The notes under the pieces: model-generated | What the model was told of the DNA's origin: nothing | The model's database searches: none | The model's input: the letters and a program-made list of their open reading frames with translations, nothing else | Made by a program: the position numbers and the translations under genes | Part shown: positions 32,357 to 41,841 of the stretch, in pieces | Layout: each line of letters opens with the position of its first letter | Numbering within the stretch: position 1 is the first letter of the stretch | Source: DASQJL01 sp036380835 | GTDB lineage: Bacteria; Eisenbacteria; RBG-16-71-46; SZUA-252 | Direction of reading: 5' to 3' | DNA length: 64,000 bases | NCBI GenBank assembly: GCA_036380835.1 | Contig: DASVDZ010000081.1 | Span: 1 to 64,000, forward strand

Positions 32357-34771
32357 TCACGTTGCTTCGGGGCCTCCGCGGGGAACCCCGCGGGGGCCTT
32401 CCTGTTTCCTTCGCTCCCCGTGCCGCCGCCAGATCAGGCGCGCGGGCGCCTGCGTGAGCGCGATCACGACGAGGAGCCCCGCGTGCGCCACCGCGTAGCG
32501 CGCGATCAGCGCGGCCCCGCTCACGTAGTGCGCCCGGTCGGGGCTCAGCAGGAACTGCATCGCCGAGAAGGTTCGATCGTACTTCTCGATCACGCCCGCC
32601 GTGCCGAGCGTGAGCGCGATCCATCCCACCGGGAGGGTCGCCGCGGCGAGGGCCGCCGCGACCACGCGGCGGGTCCCGCGTCCGGGGAGCGCCGCCAGGG
32701 CCGATCCTCCGGTCGCCACGGCCAGGAGCCACGCGCCGAGCATGACCGACGCGCCGAGGCCGCCGCCGCCGGCCATCAGCTCCGTCAGATTGTCGGTCGC
32801 CGCGCGCGTCACGACGACCCAGTGCGCCACGGCGAGCGCCGGTACCGCCGTGACCGCCCAGCGAAGGAACGCGCGCCCGTAGTGGCGCCGCCGCGCTCCG
32901 GCCAGGAAGCCCGCGAGGAGCGCGCCTCCCGTCAGGAGCATCGATACCGCCCCGAAGAGCGCGACGAAGCGTCCGATCATCTCCAGCTCCAACGGCCACT
33001 CGAGGACGGGTGATCCCACCACGTCGTGGATCGCCTCCATCGGGACGACGGCGCGCACGGCGACCCACGCGGCGAGGGCGTGCGCCAGCGCGAGCGCCGG
33101 GAGATACGCGGCGCGGCGCCACCCGTCGTGAGCGGCCCAGCGGGCCGCGAGGAGCGGGGGAGCGAACGCGGCGAAGAGGACCAGGGGAAACCCGGCGACG
33201 GCGAGCGCGGTGCCGCCGCGCCCGAATAGCTCGCGCACGTTGTAGGGCACGCCCGGGGAGAGCGCCGCCACGGCCGAGATCGAGACGAGCGCCGCGTAGC
33301 CGACCGCGAGCGCGATCGCGGCGCCGCGGAGCGTCCAGCCCCGGCGGACCGTCGCGCCGTCTTCCGGTGGGGAGTCCACGCGCGGCGCGGGGTCGGGAGC
33401 GATCGCCGCCGTCCGGGGAGGCGCCGCGGCCATCCGCCGCGCGATCGCGCGGGCGCCCGCGTATCCCGCGGCGCCCCCCACGGCGGCGAGGAGCCAATCG
33501 GCCGAATCGGGCGTCTTGCTCGGCAGGAAGACCTGCACCGCCTCGATCAGGAAGGCGCCGGCGCCGATCGCGGCGACCGACCCGGCGGCGGCCGCGCGCC
33601 GTGCCCGCGCGCCGCGCACGCGCGCGAAGACCACCGCGAGGGCCACGCCGAGCGGGACGAAGAGGAACACGTTCTTGAGGAGTTCGTCGAAGGCGACGTA
33701 CTCGGTGCCGGTCCAGTAGGCTCGGAACGGGACGGAGAAGAGGAGGCCGACGCGCGGATCGATGACGGCCCGCACGTATTCGAAGTCGTACGGATACCAC
33801 GAGGCCGCGGCCACGAAGGCCGCCCATCCGAAGAAGGCGACGAGCGCGACCCAGGGCGCGCGCGAGCCGTGTCCCGCCACCGCGGCGGCCGCCGCGGGGC
33901 CGCGGGGGCGGATCCGCGTTCCGAGCCAGGCGCCGAGCGCGCCGCCCGCGGCGGCGCAGATCACGTCGGTCACGTCGCAGACCCGGCTCTGCACGAGGAG
34001 CTGCGCCGCCTCGACCGCCATCGCGAGGAGCACGGTGAGGCACCACCCGACCGACGGCGCGCCGCGGCCGATCGTCCAGAGCGCCGGGAGCGGGAGCCAG
34101 AGCGCCGCCTCGATCCCGAGCGACCAGAGCGCCTCGATCGGGCTTCGACCGAGCCCCGAGAACGGGACCAGGTGGATCATGCCGCGGTGCCACTTCTCGT
34201 AGATCACGTGGGGGCTCGAGGTGAGGTCGAGCGGCATGAGGTCGTAGAGGAGGAGAAAGGCGACGTAGGGCGGGAGGAGCCAGCGGGCGACGCCTTCGCG
34301 GCCGCTCACCTCCCCCCAGCGGTCGAGCGCGGCCCGAACCCGATCGCCCGCGATCCACCACCCGATCACGCCCATCGCGGCTCCGATCGAGCCCGCGATC
34401 ACGTCGTAGAAGGAGACCGAGCGCGCGGGAACGTAGATCTGCGCGAACTCGAGCGCCATGACGAAGAGGAGGCCGGCGAGCCAGACCGCGGCGCTCCGGA
34501 GGATCCCCGCGAAACCCCGGGGTCGCGCGCCGAGGACTCCCGCCCAGAGGAAGGCGAAGACGGCGAAGAGGATCACGTTCGCCGTGAAGTCGGAGCGGTA
34601 GAGGCGCCCCAGGTGGAGCGTGAGGATGGGACGGTAGCGCGCCAGCGCCGCGGCCCACGCCACCGGGGCGAACCGGAGCGGGACGAGGCACCCGTAGACG
34701 ACGAAGAGGGTATAGCCGATCGCGGGGAAACGGAGCGCGCGGACTCCGGCCTGGCTTCGAATGCGGTTCAA
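32357..34771 (-). CDS. Large multi-VanZ membrane protein
   Basis: 804 residues from TTG 34771 on the minus strand, far longer than a usual VanZ protein (about 150 to 200). I see three VanZ-like units. The first has TANVILFAVFAFLWAG and EFAQIYVPARSVSFYDVI; the second has LLYDLMPLDLTSSP and VEAAQLLVQSRVCDVTDVI; the third has NVFLFVPLGVALA and IEAVQVFLPSKTPDSADW. Each carries the Glu-Ala/Phe-x-Gln signature and the downstream Asp. The last 250 residues are further membrane helices of no recognised type. The function of VanZ proteins is poorly understood; resistance to teicoplanin is known for one member. Confidence 0.85.
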   Translation of the reverse strand: MNRIRSQAGVRALRFPAIGYTLFVVYGCLVPLRFAPVAWAAALARYRPILTLHLGRLYRSDFTANVILFAVFAFLWAGVLGARPRGFAGILRSAAVWLAGLLFVMALEFAQIYVPARSVSFYDVIAGSIGAAMGVIGWWIAGDRVRAALDRWGEVSGREGVARWLLPPYVAFLLLYDLMPLDLTSSPHVIYEKWHRGMIHLVPFSGLGRSPIEALWSLGIEAALWLPLPALWTIGRGAPSVGWCLTVLLAMAVEAAQLLVQSRVCDVTDVICAAAGGALGAWLGTRIRPRGPAAAAAVAGHGSRAPWVALVAFFGWAAFVAAASWYPYDFEYVRAVIDPRVGLLFSVPFRAYWTGTEYVAFDELLKNVFLFVPLGVALAVVFARVRGARARRAAAAGSVAAIGAGAFLIEAVQVFLPSKTPDSADWLLAAVGGAAGYAGARAIARRMAAAPPRTAAIAPDPAPRVDSPPEDGATVRRGWTLRGAAIALAVGYAALVSISAVAALSPGVPYNVRELFGRGGTALAVAGFPLVLFAAFAPPLLAARWAAHDGWRRAAYLPALALAHALAAWVAVRAVVPMEAIHDVVGSPVLEWPLELEMIGRFVALFGAVSMLLTGGALLAGFLAGARRRHYGRAFLRWAVTAVPALAVAHWVVVTRAATDNLTELMAGGGGLGASVMLGAWLLAVATGGSALAALPGRGTRRVVAAALAAATLPVGWIALTLGTAGVIEKYDRTFSAMQFLLSPDRAHYVSGAALIARYAVAHAGLLVVIALTQAPARLIWRRHGERRKQEGPRGVPRGGPEAT
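32371..32402 (+). terminator. Rho-independent terminator after dnaK
   Basis: GGCCTCCGCGGGG pairs with CCCCGCGGGGGCC (one G-T pair) around an AA loop, then TTCCTGTTT. Strong 13-bp stem with a modest U tract. It lies within the last codons of the convergent VanZ-family gene. Confidence 0.7.
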
Positions 34772-34999
34772 CCGGTACCCTCGTCCTCGTCGTGATCGGG
34801 CGGAGGGCGCGCGGAGACCGCGCGACGGCGCGCCCGGGGGGGCTCGAGCCCGCCGATGGAAGCACGGAGCGCCGCCTCTTGGCCAGCGTTCGATTCCGCC
34901 CCCGCGCGAATCCGGGTCGCGATCGACGCGCCGGTACGTACTCCAGGGTGAACGATCCTACCGCGTCCGTACCCGAACCCCCATCCACGGAGACCGATC

Positions 35000-35497
35000 A
35001 TGCGCGAGACCCCATTCGAGAAGGCGACCTTCGCGGCCGGCTGCTTCTGGGGCGTCGAGTCGACGTTCCGGGCGGTGCCCGGCGTCGTCGACGCCGTCTG
35101 CGGCTACACCGGCGGCCGGACGGCCGATCCAACCTACGAGCAGGTCTGCTCGGGGCGCACCGGCCACGCCGAGGCGGTCGAGGTGAGCTACGACCCGGCC
35201 CGCGTGACGTACGAACAGCTCCTCGACGTCTTCTGGGAGAACCACGACCCGACGACGCCGAACCGACAGGGACCCGACGTCGGCGAGCAGTACCGCTCAG
35301 CCGTCTACTTCCGCACGATCGACCAGGAGCGGTCGGCCCGGGCGCGGAAGGAGGCGCTCCAGGCGGAGGGGCGGTTCCGCCGCCCGATCGTCACGGAGAT
35401 CACTCCCGCGGGCCCGTTCTACCGGGCCGAGGAGTACCACCAGCGCTATTTCGAGCGCCGGGGCATCGCCCCGACGTGCCACCTGCCGGGCCGGTAA
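35000..35497 (+). CDS. msrA: Peptide methionine sulfoxide reductase MsrA
   Basis: 165 residues, a compact full-length MsrA. The catalytic Cys sits in ATFAAGCFWGVESTF, and further family regions are GYTGGRT, GHAEAVEVSYDP, ENHDPTTPNRQGPDVGEQYRS and FYRAEEYHQRYF. A second Cys near the C-terminus (PTCHLPG) may resolve the catalytic one. It reduces methionine-S-sulfoxide in proteins, with thioredoxin as donor. No signal peptide, so cytoplasmic. The 228 bases before it carry no gene and no clear promoter. A hairpin follows its stop. Confidence 0.97.
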   Translation: MRETPFEKATFAAGCFWGVESTFRAVPGVVDAVCGYTGGRTADPTYEQVCSGRTGHAEAVEVSYDPARVTYEQLLDVFWENHDPTTPNRQGPDVGEQYRSAVYFRTIDQERSARARKEALQAEGRFRRPIVTEITPAGPFYRAEEYHQRYFERRGIAPTCHLPGR

Positions 35498-35581
35498 CCG
35501 GGCCAAAAGGAGCCGGCTCCGGCCGGACGCCGGGCGGAATCGCACCGCCCCGCGTCTCCCTCTCCTTCCTCTCCCCTTGTC

Positions 35582-35611
35582 GGGCCTGCACTTATCGGTG
35601 CGGGCCCGTTT
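35582..35611 (+). terminator. Stem-loop after msrA, weak terminator
   Basis: GGGCCTGCAC pairs with GTGCGGGCCC (one G-T pair) around TTATCG, then GTTTC. The U tract is short, so readthrough into the kinase gene is likely. Confidence 0.45.
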
Positions 35612-35664
35612 CATGCTTCCCGGCCTCTCGAGGGCCGCGAATCGCCGCGCCCGGAGGAGGCAGA

Positions 35665-38298
35665 TTGGGAGCCACGGGCAGCTCGCTCTTCGCGCACTTC
35701 CCCCACCCCGCGTGGATCTACGACACCGCGACCCTCCGCTTCCTGGAGGTCAACCCCGCGGCCGTCTCGAGTTATGGATACTCGCGCGACGAGTTCCTCG
35801 CCATGTCCCTGGAGGAGATCCGTCCTCCGGCGGAGGTCGTGGAATTGCGACGACAGCTCGCCCGGATCGCGGCCGGGGGCCCCGGAGTCTCGAATTTCTC
35901 CGAGGTGACGCATCGGCGGAAGGACGGCAGCACCCTCCTCGTGGAGATCTCGTCCCGGCCGATCCGGTACCACGGACGCCCGGCCCGACTCGTCACGGCG
36001 GTCGACATCACCGACCGCGCGCGGGCGACGGCCGCGCTCCGGGCGAGCGAGGAGCAGTTCCGGACGATCGCCGACAACCTTCCGGCGGTGGTGTGGATGG
36101 TCGGTCCCGACGGCCTATGCACCTGGACGAACCAGCGATGGCTGTCCCTCACCGGGACCCGCCTCGAGGATAACCTCGGCGCGGGCTGGGCCGCTTCGGT
36201 GCACCCGGACGATCGGGAGCGCGCGATGGCGACCTTCGGCGCGGCGCTCGCCTCTCGAGCCCCGCTGGCCATGGAGTTCCGGGTCCGGACGATCGACGGG
36301 ACCACCCCGTGGTTCGTCGTCCTGGCCGAGCCTCGGTTCGCCGCCGACGGGTCCTTCCTGGGCTACATCGGGACCTGCACCGAAGCCGAGGCGATTCGTC
36401 AGGCGAGGGAGACGGTCCGCCTCTACGAGCAGGTCGTCGAGCGCATGACGATGGGACTCTGCGTTTGGCACCTCGACGATCCCGGCGACCCCGAGAGCCT
36501 GCGTCTGGTCGCGGCGAATCCGGCGGCGTCGACCTTCACCGGACTCGACATGCCCGGTGCGATCGGCCGGTCGATCGGGGAGTGCTTCACCACGGCCCTC
36601 GAGTTCGGGCTTCCCGAGAAGATCCAGAGGACGATCCAGACGGGCGCCGAGCGCGACCTGGGACGCATCCGCTACTCCGACGACCGGGTCGCCGAGCGCG
36701 TCTTCGACGTGAAGGTCTTTCCGCTCCCCGGCGATTGCGCGGGGGTCGTCTTCGAGGACGTGACCGCCGAGTCGCAATCGGAGCTGGCGACGACGCGGCA
36801 GAAGGAACTCCTGGAGACGATCTTCGACCACATCCCGGTGATGATCGCCCTCCTGGGCCCGGACGGGATCGTGAAGCTCGTGAACGGCGCCTTCCGGCGG
36901 ACCCTCGGGTACACGCTCGAGGATGTCCGCTCCCCGGAGTTCCTCGAGATGCTCTACCCGGATCCGGAGTACCGCCGCCAGGTCTTCGGGTTCATCGAGA
37001 AGGCCGACGGGCGCTTCGCGGACTTCCGCACGACCGCGCGCGACGGCCATGTCATCGAGGCGATGTGGGCGAACGTCCGCCTGAGCGACGGCTCCCTGAT
37101 CGGGATCGGCCAGGATCAGACCGAGCGAAAGCGGCTCGAGGATCAGCTCCGCCAGGCGCAGAAGCTCGAATCGGTCGGAAGGCTCGCCGGCGGCGTCGCG
37201 CACGACTTCAACAACCTGCTGACCGTGATCATCGGGTTCGTGGGGCTGGGCCGCCAGCAGTTCGCGCCCGATCACCCGGTGCAGCGATCGATGGACGAGA
37301 TCGGCAAGGCGGCCGACCGCGCGGCCGCGCTCACCCGCCAGCTGCTCGCCTTCAGCCGAAAGGAAGTGATCCGGGCCGAGGCGCTCGACCTGGGGCAGAC
37401 CATCGGCGGGATGAGCGGAATGCTCCGGCGGCTGATCGGCGAGGACATCCGGCTCCATACGGAGATCGGCGGCGGCGACATGACCGTGCTCGCCGACCGG
37501 GGACAGATCGACCAGGTGGTCATGAACCTCGCAGTCAACGCCCGGGACGCCATGCCGCAGGGCGGCGACCTCCACATCGGCGTCGACGCGGATTCGGGGC
37601 CGAGGGGTGCCTCCCGAGCCGTTCACCTGTCGATCCGAGACACGGGATGCGGCATGACCGAGGACGTGAAGCGCCAGATCTTCGAGCCCTTCTTCACCAC
37701 GAAGCCGGTGGGAGAGGGGACGGGGCTGGGCCTCGCGACGGTCTACGGCATCGTGCACCAGGCGGGGGGCACGATCGACGTGGAGAGCGAGCCGGGCATG
37801 GGGACGACCTTCCACATCCGGCTGCCGCTCCACGCGCGCCCGGCGCCCGCCGCGGCGAAGGGGCGCGTCGAGGAGGCGGCGCCGGGCGGCGGCGAGACGG
37901 TGCTGGTCATCGAGGACGAGGACGCCGTGCGGCGGCTCATCGTCGCCGTGCTCCAGGGCGCGGGGTATGCGGTGCTCGAGGCCGCGGGGGCCCTGGACGC
38001 GATCGGGCACGCCTCGGATTCGGCGACGCCGATCGACCTCATCCTCTCCGACCTCGTGATGCCCGGGCTCAACGGGCGCGAAGTCGTCGAACGGGTCGAG
38101 ATGCTTCGGCCCGACGTGCCCAAGCTCTACATGTCGGGTTACACCAACGACGCCATCGTGCGCCGGGGGATCGAGACCGGCGACGCGCCCTTCCTCCAGA
38201 AGCCTTTCTCACCCGCGGTCCTGCTCCGGCGGGTGCGGGAAATTCTCGACGGCGGCGCGGCCCGGCGCCGGTCCATGCGTTCGTCGATTTCCCGCTAA
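35665..38298 (+). CDS. Hybrid histidine kinase with four PAS domains and a receiver
   Basis: 877 residues from TTG 35665, chosen because GGAGGAGG lies four bases before it. Four PAS units follow in series (IYDTATLRFLEVNPAAV; IADNLPAVVWMVGPDGL; a third around GLCVWHLDD and LVAANPAASTFTGL; IALLGPDGIVKLVNGAF). The HisKA domain has its His at 513 (GVAHDFNNLLTVIIG), then HATPase_c with NLAVNARDAMPQGG, DTGCGM and GTGLGLATVYG. A C-terminal receiver has acidic residues VIEDEDA, acceptor Asp796 (LSDLVMPG) and FLQKPF. No membrane helix, so cytoplasmic. The sigma54-type activator 80 bases downstream is its probable partner. Confidence 0.95.
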   Translation: MGATGSSLFAHFPHPAWIYDTATLRFLEVNPAAVSSYGYSRDEFLAMSLEEIRPPAEVVELRRQLARIAAGGPGVSNFSEVTHRRKDGSTLLVEISSRPIRYHGRPARLVTAVDITDRARATAALRASEEQFRTIADNLPAVVWMVGPDGLCTWTNQRWLSLTGTRLEDNLGAGWAASVHPDDRERAMATFGAALASRAPLAMEFRVRTIDGTTPWFVVLAEPRFAADGSFLGYIGTCTEAEAIRQARETVRLYEQVVERMTMGLCVWHLDDPGDPESLRLVAANPAASTFTGLDMPGAIGRSIGECFTTALEFGLPEKIQRTIQTGAERDLGRIRYSDDRVAERVFDVKVFPLPGDCAGVVFEDVTAESQSELATTRQKELLETIFDHIPVMIALLGPDGIVKLVNGAFRRTLGYTLEDVRSPEFLEMLYPDPEYRRQVFGFIEKADGRFADFRTTARDGHVIEAMWANVRLSDGSLIGIGQDQTERKRLEDQLRQAQKLESVGRLAGGVAHDFNNLLTVIIGFVGLGRQQFAPDHPVQRSMDEIGKAADRAAALTRQLLAFSRKEVIRAEALDLGQTIGGMSGMLRRLIGEDIRLHTEIGGGDMTVLADRGQIDQVVMNLAVNARDAMPQGGDLHIGVDADSGPRGASRAVHLSIRDTGCGMTEDVKRQIFEPFFTTKPVGEGTGLGLATVYGIVHQAGGTIDVESEPGMGTTFHIRLPLHARPAPAAAKGRVEEAAPGGGETVLVIEDEDAVRRLIVAVLQGAGYAVLEAAGALDAIGHASDSATPIDLILSDLVMPGLNGREVVERVEMLRPDVPKLYMSGYTNDAIVRRGIETGDAPFLQKPFSPAVLLRRVREILDGGAARRRSMRSSISR

Positions 38299-38378
38299 GC
38301 ATTCGGAACCCTTCCGCCGATACCTCCCACGTCGCCGGGGCGCCACGCGCCCGGACCAGAACGGGGGAGCACAACTCC

Positions 38379-39806
<1,428 letters not shown>

Positions 39807-39881
39807 CCCCGCCGCCCCCCGCCGCGGCCCAGCCCCATCCCGTCCGCGGCGGTCCGCGTGGCTCGATCCGGCCCAATCGCC

Positions 39882-39911
39882 TTGACAGTGGCCTTGCCCC
39901 ATCCGTAGCCT
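39882..39911 (+). promoter_or_regulatory. Sigma70-type promoter TTGACA-18-TAGCCT
   Basis: TTGACA at 39882-39887, 18-base spacer, TAGCCT at 39906-39911, predicted start near 39918. It leaves a leader of about 55 bases before GTG 39973 of the ECF sigma factor gene. Autoregulation by the ECF sigma itself would need a separate site, which I did not find. Confidence 0.6.
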
Positions 39912-39972
39912 CATCGACGAATCCCGAACCGTTCGTTTCCCATCCCGCATCCATGCCAAGAGGAAACCCCCA

Positions 39973-40575
39973 GTGGTCCCATCCGTGACCGACGAGGAAC
40001 TCGTCCAGAGGGCGCAGCGAGACGACGATCGTTCCTTCGGTGAGCTCGTCACGCGATATGAAACCAAGGTCTACAGCCTGGCCCTCAAGATGCTGCGCAA
40101 CCCGGAGGACGCCGAGGACGTGCTCCAGGAGACGTTTCTGCGCGCCTATCGGGGGATCAAGTCGTTCCAGGGCCATTCGACCTTTTCGACCTGGATCTAC
40201 CGCATCACGGCCAACTCGGCCCTGATGAAGCTGAGGAAGAAGCAGCTTCCGACGGTGTCGATCGACGACGCCGACGAGCGGGAGGCGCCGATCAACATCG
40301 CCGACTGGGCTCCCGGCCCCGTCGAGCGGCTGATGAGCGAGGAGACGAGGAAGGCGATGGAAGACGCGATCGAGGCGCTGCCCCCCGAGTTCCGGCAGGT
40401 CTTCATCCTGCGGGACGTCGAGGAGCTGTCGAACGCCGAGGTGGCCGACGTGCTCGACCTGTCGGTGGCCGCCGTGAAGTCGCGGCTCCACCGCGCCCGA
40501 CTCAAGGTTCGAAACCGGCTCGCGCAGTACTTCAACGAGTCGAAAACGGGACGCGCCATGGGAGCCAAGACATGA
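39973..40575 (+). CDS. ECF sigma factor (RpoE-like)
   Basis: 200 residues from GTG 39973 (GTG 39985 is an alternative). Region 2 has DAEDVLQETFLRAYRGI and FSTWIYRITANSALMKLRKK; region 4 has ALPPEFRQVFILRDVEELS and DLSVAAVKSRLHRARLKVR. The next gene overlaps its end (ATGA) and encodes a zinc-finger protein, the usual anti-sigma arrangement. Its targets probably include envelope genes, since downstream are a heptosyltransferase-like enzyme and an exported PPIase fusion. Confidence 0.95.
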   Translation: MVPSVTDEELVQRAQRDDDRSFGELVTRYETKVYSLALKMLRNPEDAEDVLQETFLRAYRGIKSFQGHSTFSTWIYRITANSALMKLRKKQLPTVSIDDADEREAPINIADWAPGPVERLMSEETRKAMEDAIEALPPEFRQVFILRDVEELSNAEVADVLDLSVAAVKSRLHRARLKVRNRLAQYFNESKTGRAMGAKT

Positions 40576-40844
40576 TGACGTGCAAGGAGGTCCTCGATTC
40601 GCTGTCCGCCTACCTCGACGCGGAGCTCAAACAGGAGGTCGCGTCGGAGATGCACAAGCACATCGGAATGTGCAGCGATTGCCGGGCCGAGTTCGATTCC
40701 CTCACGATGACCATCAAGCTCTACCACCACGCCTCTACGCCGGCGATGCCCACCGAATGCCACGACCGTCTCATCAAGGTGCTCGAGCTGGAGCGCCTGA
40801 AGCCGAAGCGCGAGTCCCGCGACCCGTCCGCATCCGACGCCTAG
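40572..40844 (+). CDS. Zinc-finger anti-sigma factor (zf-HC2)
   Basis: 90 residues. TCKEVLDSLSAYLDAEL then HKHIGMCSDCRAEF gives the C-x(n)-H-x3-C-x2-C zinc-binding pattern of ZAS-domain anti-sigma factors. No membrane helix is visible after the domain, so this one is soluble and likely redox- or metal-responsive rather than membrane-held. Translationally coupled to the ECF sigma gene, whose product it should sequester. Confidence 0.9.
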   Translation: MMTCKEVLDSLSAYLDAELKQEVASEMHKHIGMCSDCRAEFDSLTMTIKLYHHASTPAMPTECHDRLIKVLELERLKPKRESRDPSASDA

Positions 40845-40866
40845 GGCGCCCCGGACCCGCGGCCCG

Positions 40867-41841
40867 ATGTCCTCCGCCGCTCCGCTCCGAATCCGGCTCT
40901 TCCGCCCGCAGAACCAGCTCGGCGACCTGCTCCTGAACGTCCCGGCCATCCGGGCGATCCGCGAACGCTACCCCGCCGCCCACATCACGCTCGTCGTCGG
41001 GCGCCAGAACGCGTCCGCCGTCCTGGGACAGCCCTGGGCCGACGAGATTCGCGTGGTGGACACGCGAAACTTCCTCGGCGTGCTCCGGGCGTCGCTCGCG
41101 CCGGCGAGGCGCACCGACCTCGCGATCTACTTCACGACGGTTTCCTATTCGCGGAGCGGCGCGTTCCTGGTCCGGCGGTCGCGCGCGCGGGACCGGATCG
41201 GGTTCGATCCGATCCGCTATGCCGAGCGGGATCGCGCCGCCCTGACGCGCGCCGTCGACTATCCCGCGGGCGCGCCGCATCAGGCGGAGGTCACCCTCGC
41301 GCTCGCCCGCGCGGCCGGGGCGGCTGGGCCGCCGCCCCCGCCCCCGTACTACCTTCCCGACCGTGATCTCGCCTCACGGGCGCCGGAGGGAGTGGTCTAC
41401 GTGCATCCGGGCGCGGGGAAGCTCAAGAACCGCTGGCCCGCCGCCCGATTCGCGACGGTCGCGGCGGAGCTCCTGGCGCGCGGACACGACGTGAGGCTGA
41501 TCGAGGGACCGCAGGACGCGGGGACGACCGGCGCCGTCAGCGCGGCGGTGGGGCGCGCGCTTCCGGTGGTCCGTGGCGAGACGATTCCGATGCTCGCGGC
41601 CCGGTTCTCACGCGCCGCGCTCTACGTCGGCAACGACACGGGACCGCTCCACCTGGCCGGGGCCGTCGGGTGCCCGACCGTGGGGATCTACGGGTGGTCC
41701 GATCCCAACGAATGGAAGCCGGTCGGCCGCTGTGTGCGCTGGGCGCGCGCGGCCGACCACGAACTCGAATCGGTGGCGGCGGCGGACGTGCTCGACCGGG
41801 CGCTGCCGCTCTTGACGGAGGAACCATGCGCGAAGGGTTGA
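40867..41841 (+). CDS. Glycosyltransferase family 9 (heptosyltransferase-like)
   Basis: 324 residues. LFRPQNQLGDLLLNVPAIRAI at the start and LYVGNDTGPLHLAGAVG in the C-terminal domain are the family signatures, with VVYVHPGAGKLKNRWP between them. Members add ADP-heptose to the lipopolysaccharide inner core. The protein lacks a signal peptide and works at the cytoplasmic face. The final codons overlap the start of the HEAT/cyclophilin gene by 16 bases. Confidence 0.9.
   Translation: MSSAAPLRIRLFRPQNQLGDLLLNVPAIRAIRERYPAAHITLVVGRQNASAVLGQPWADEIRVVDTRNFLGVLRASLAPARRTDLAIYFTTVSYSRSGAFLVRRSRARDRIGFDPIRYAERDRAALTRAVDYPAGAPHQAEVTLALARAAGAAGPPPPPPYYLPDRDLASRAPEGVVYVHPGAGKLKNRWPAARFATVAAELLARGHDVRLIEGPQDAGTTGAVSAAVGRALPVVRGETIPMLAARFSRAALYVGNDTGPLHLAGAVGCPTVGIYGWSDPNEWKPVGRCVRWARAADHELESVAAADVLDRALPLLTEEPCAKG

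Noticed and set aside
32322..34988. Minus-strand 888-codon open frame parallel to the VanZ gene
   Set aside because: The product is Arg/Pro-rich noise. The frame starting at 34771 gives clear membrane segments and VanZ signatures.
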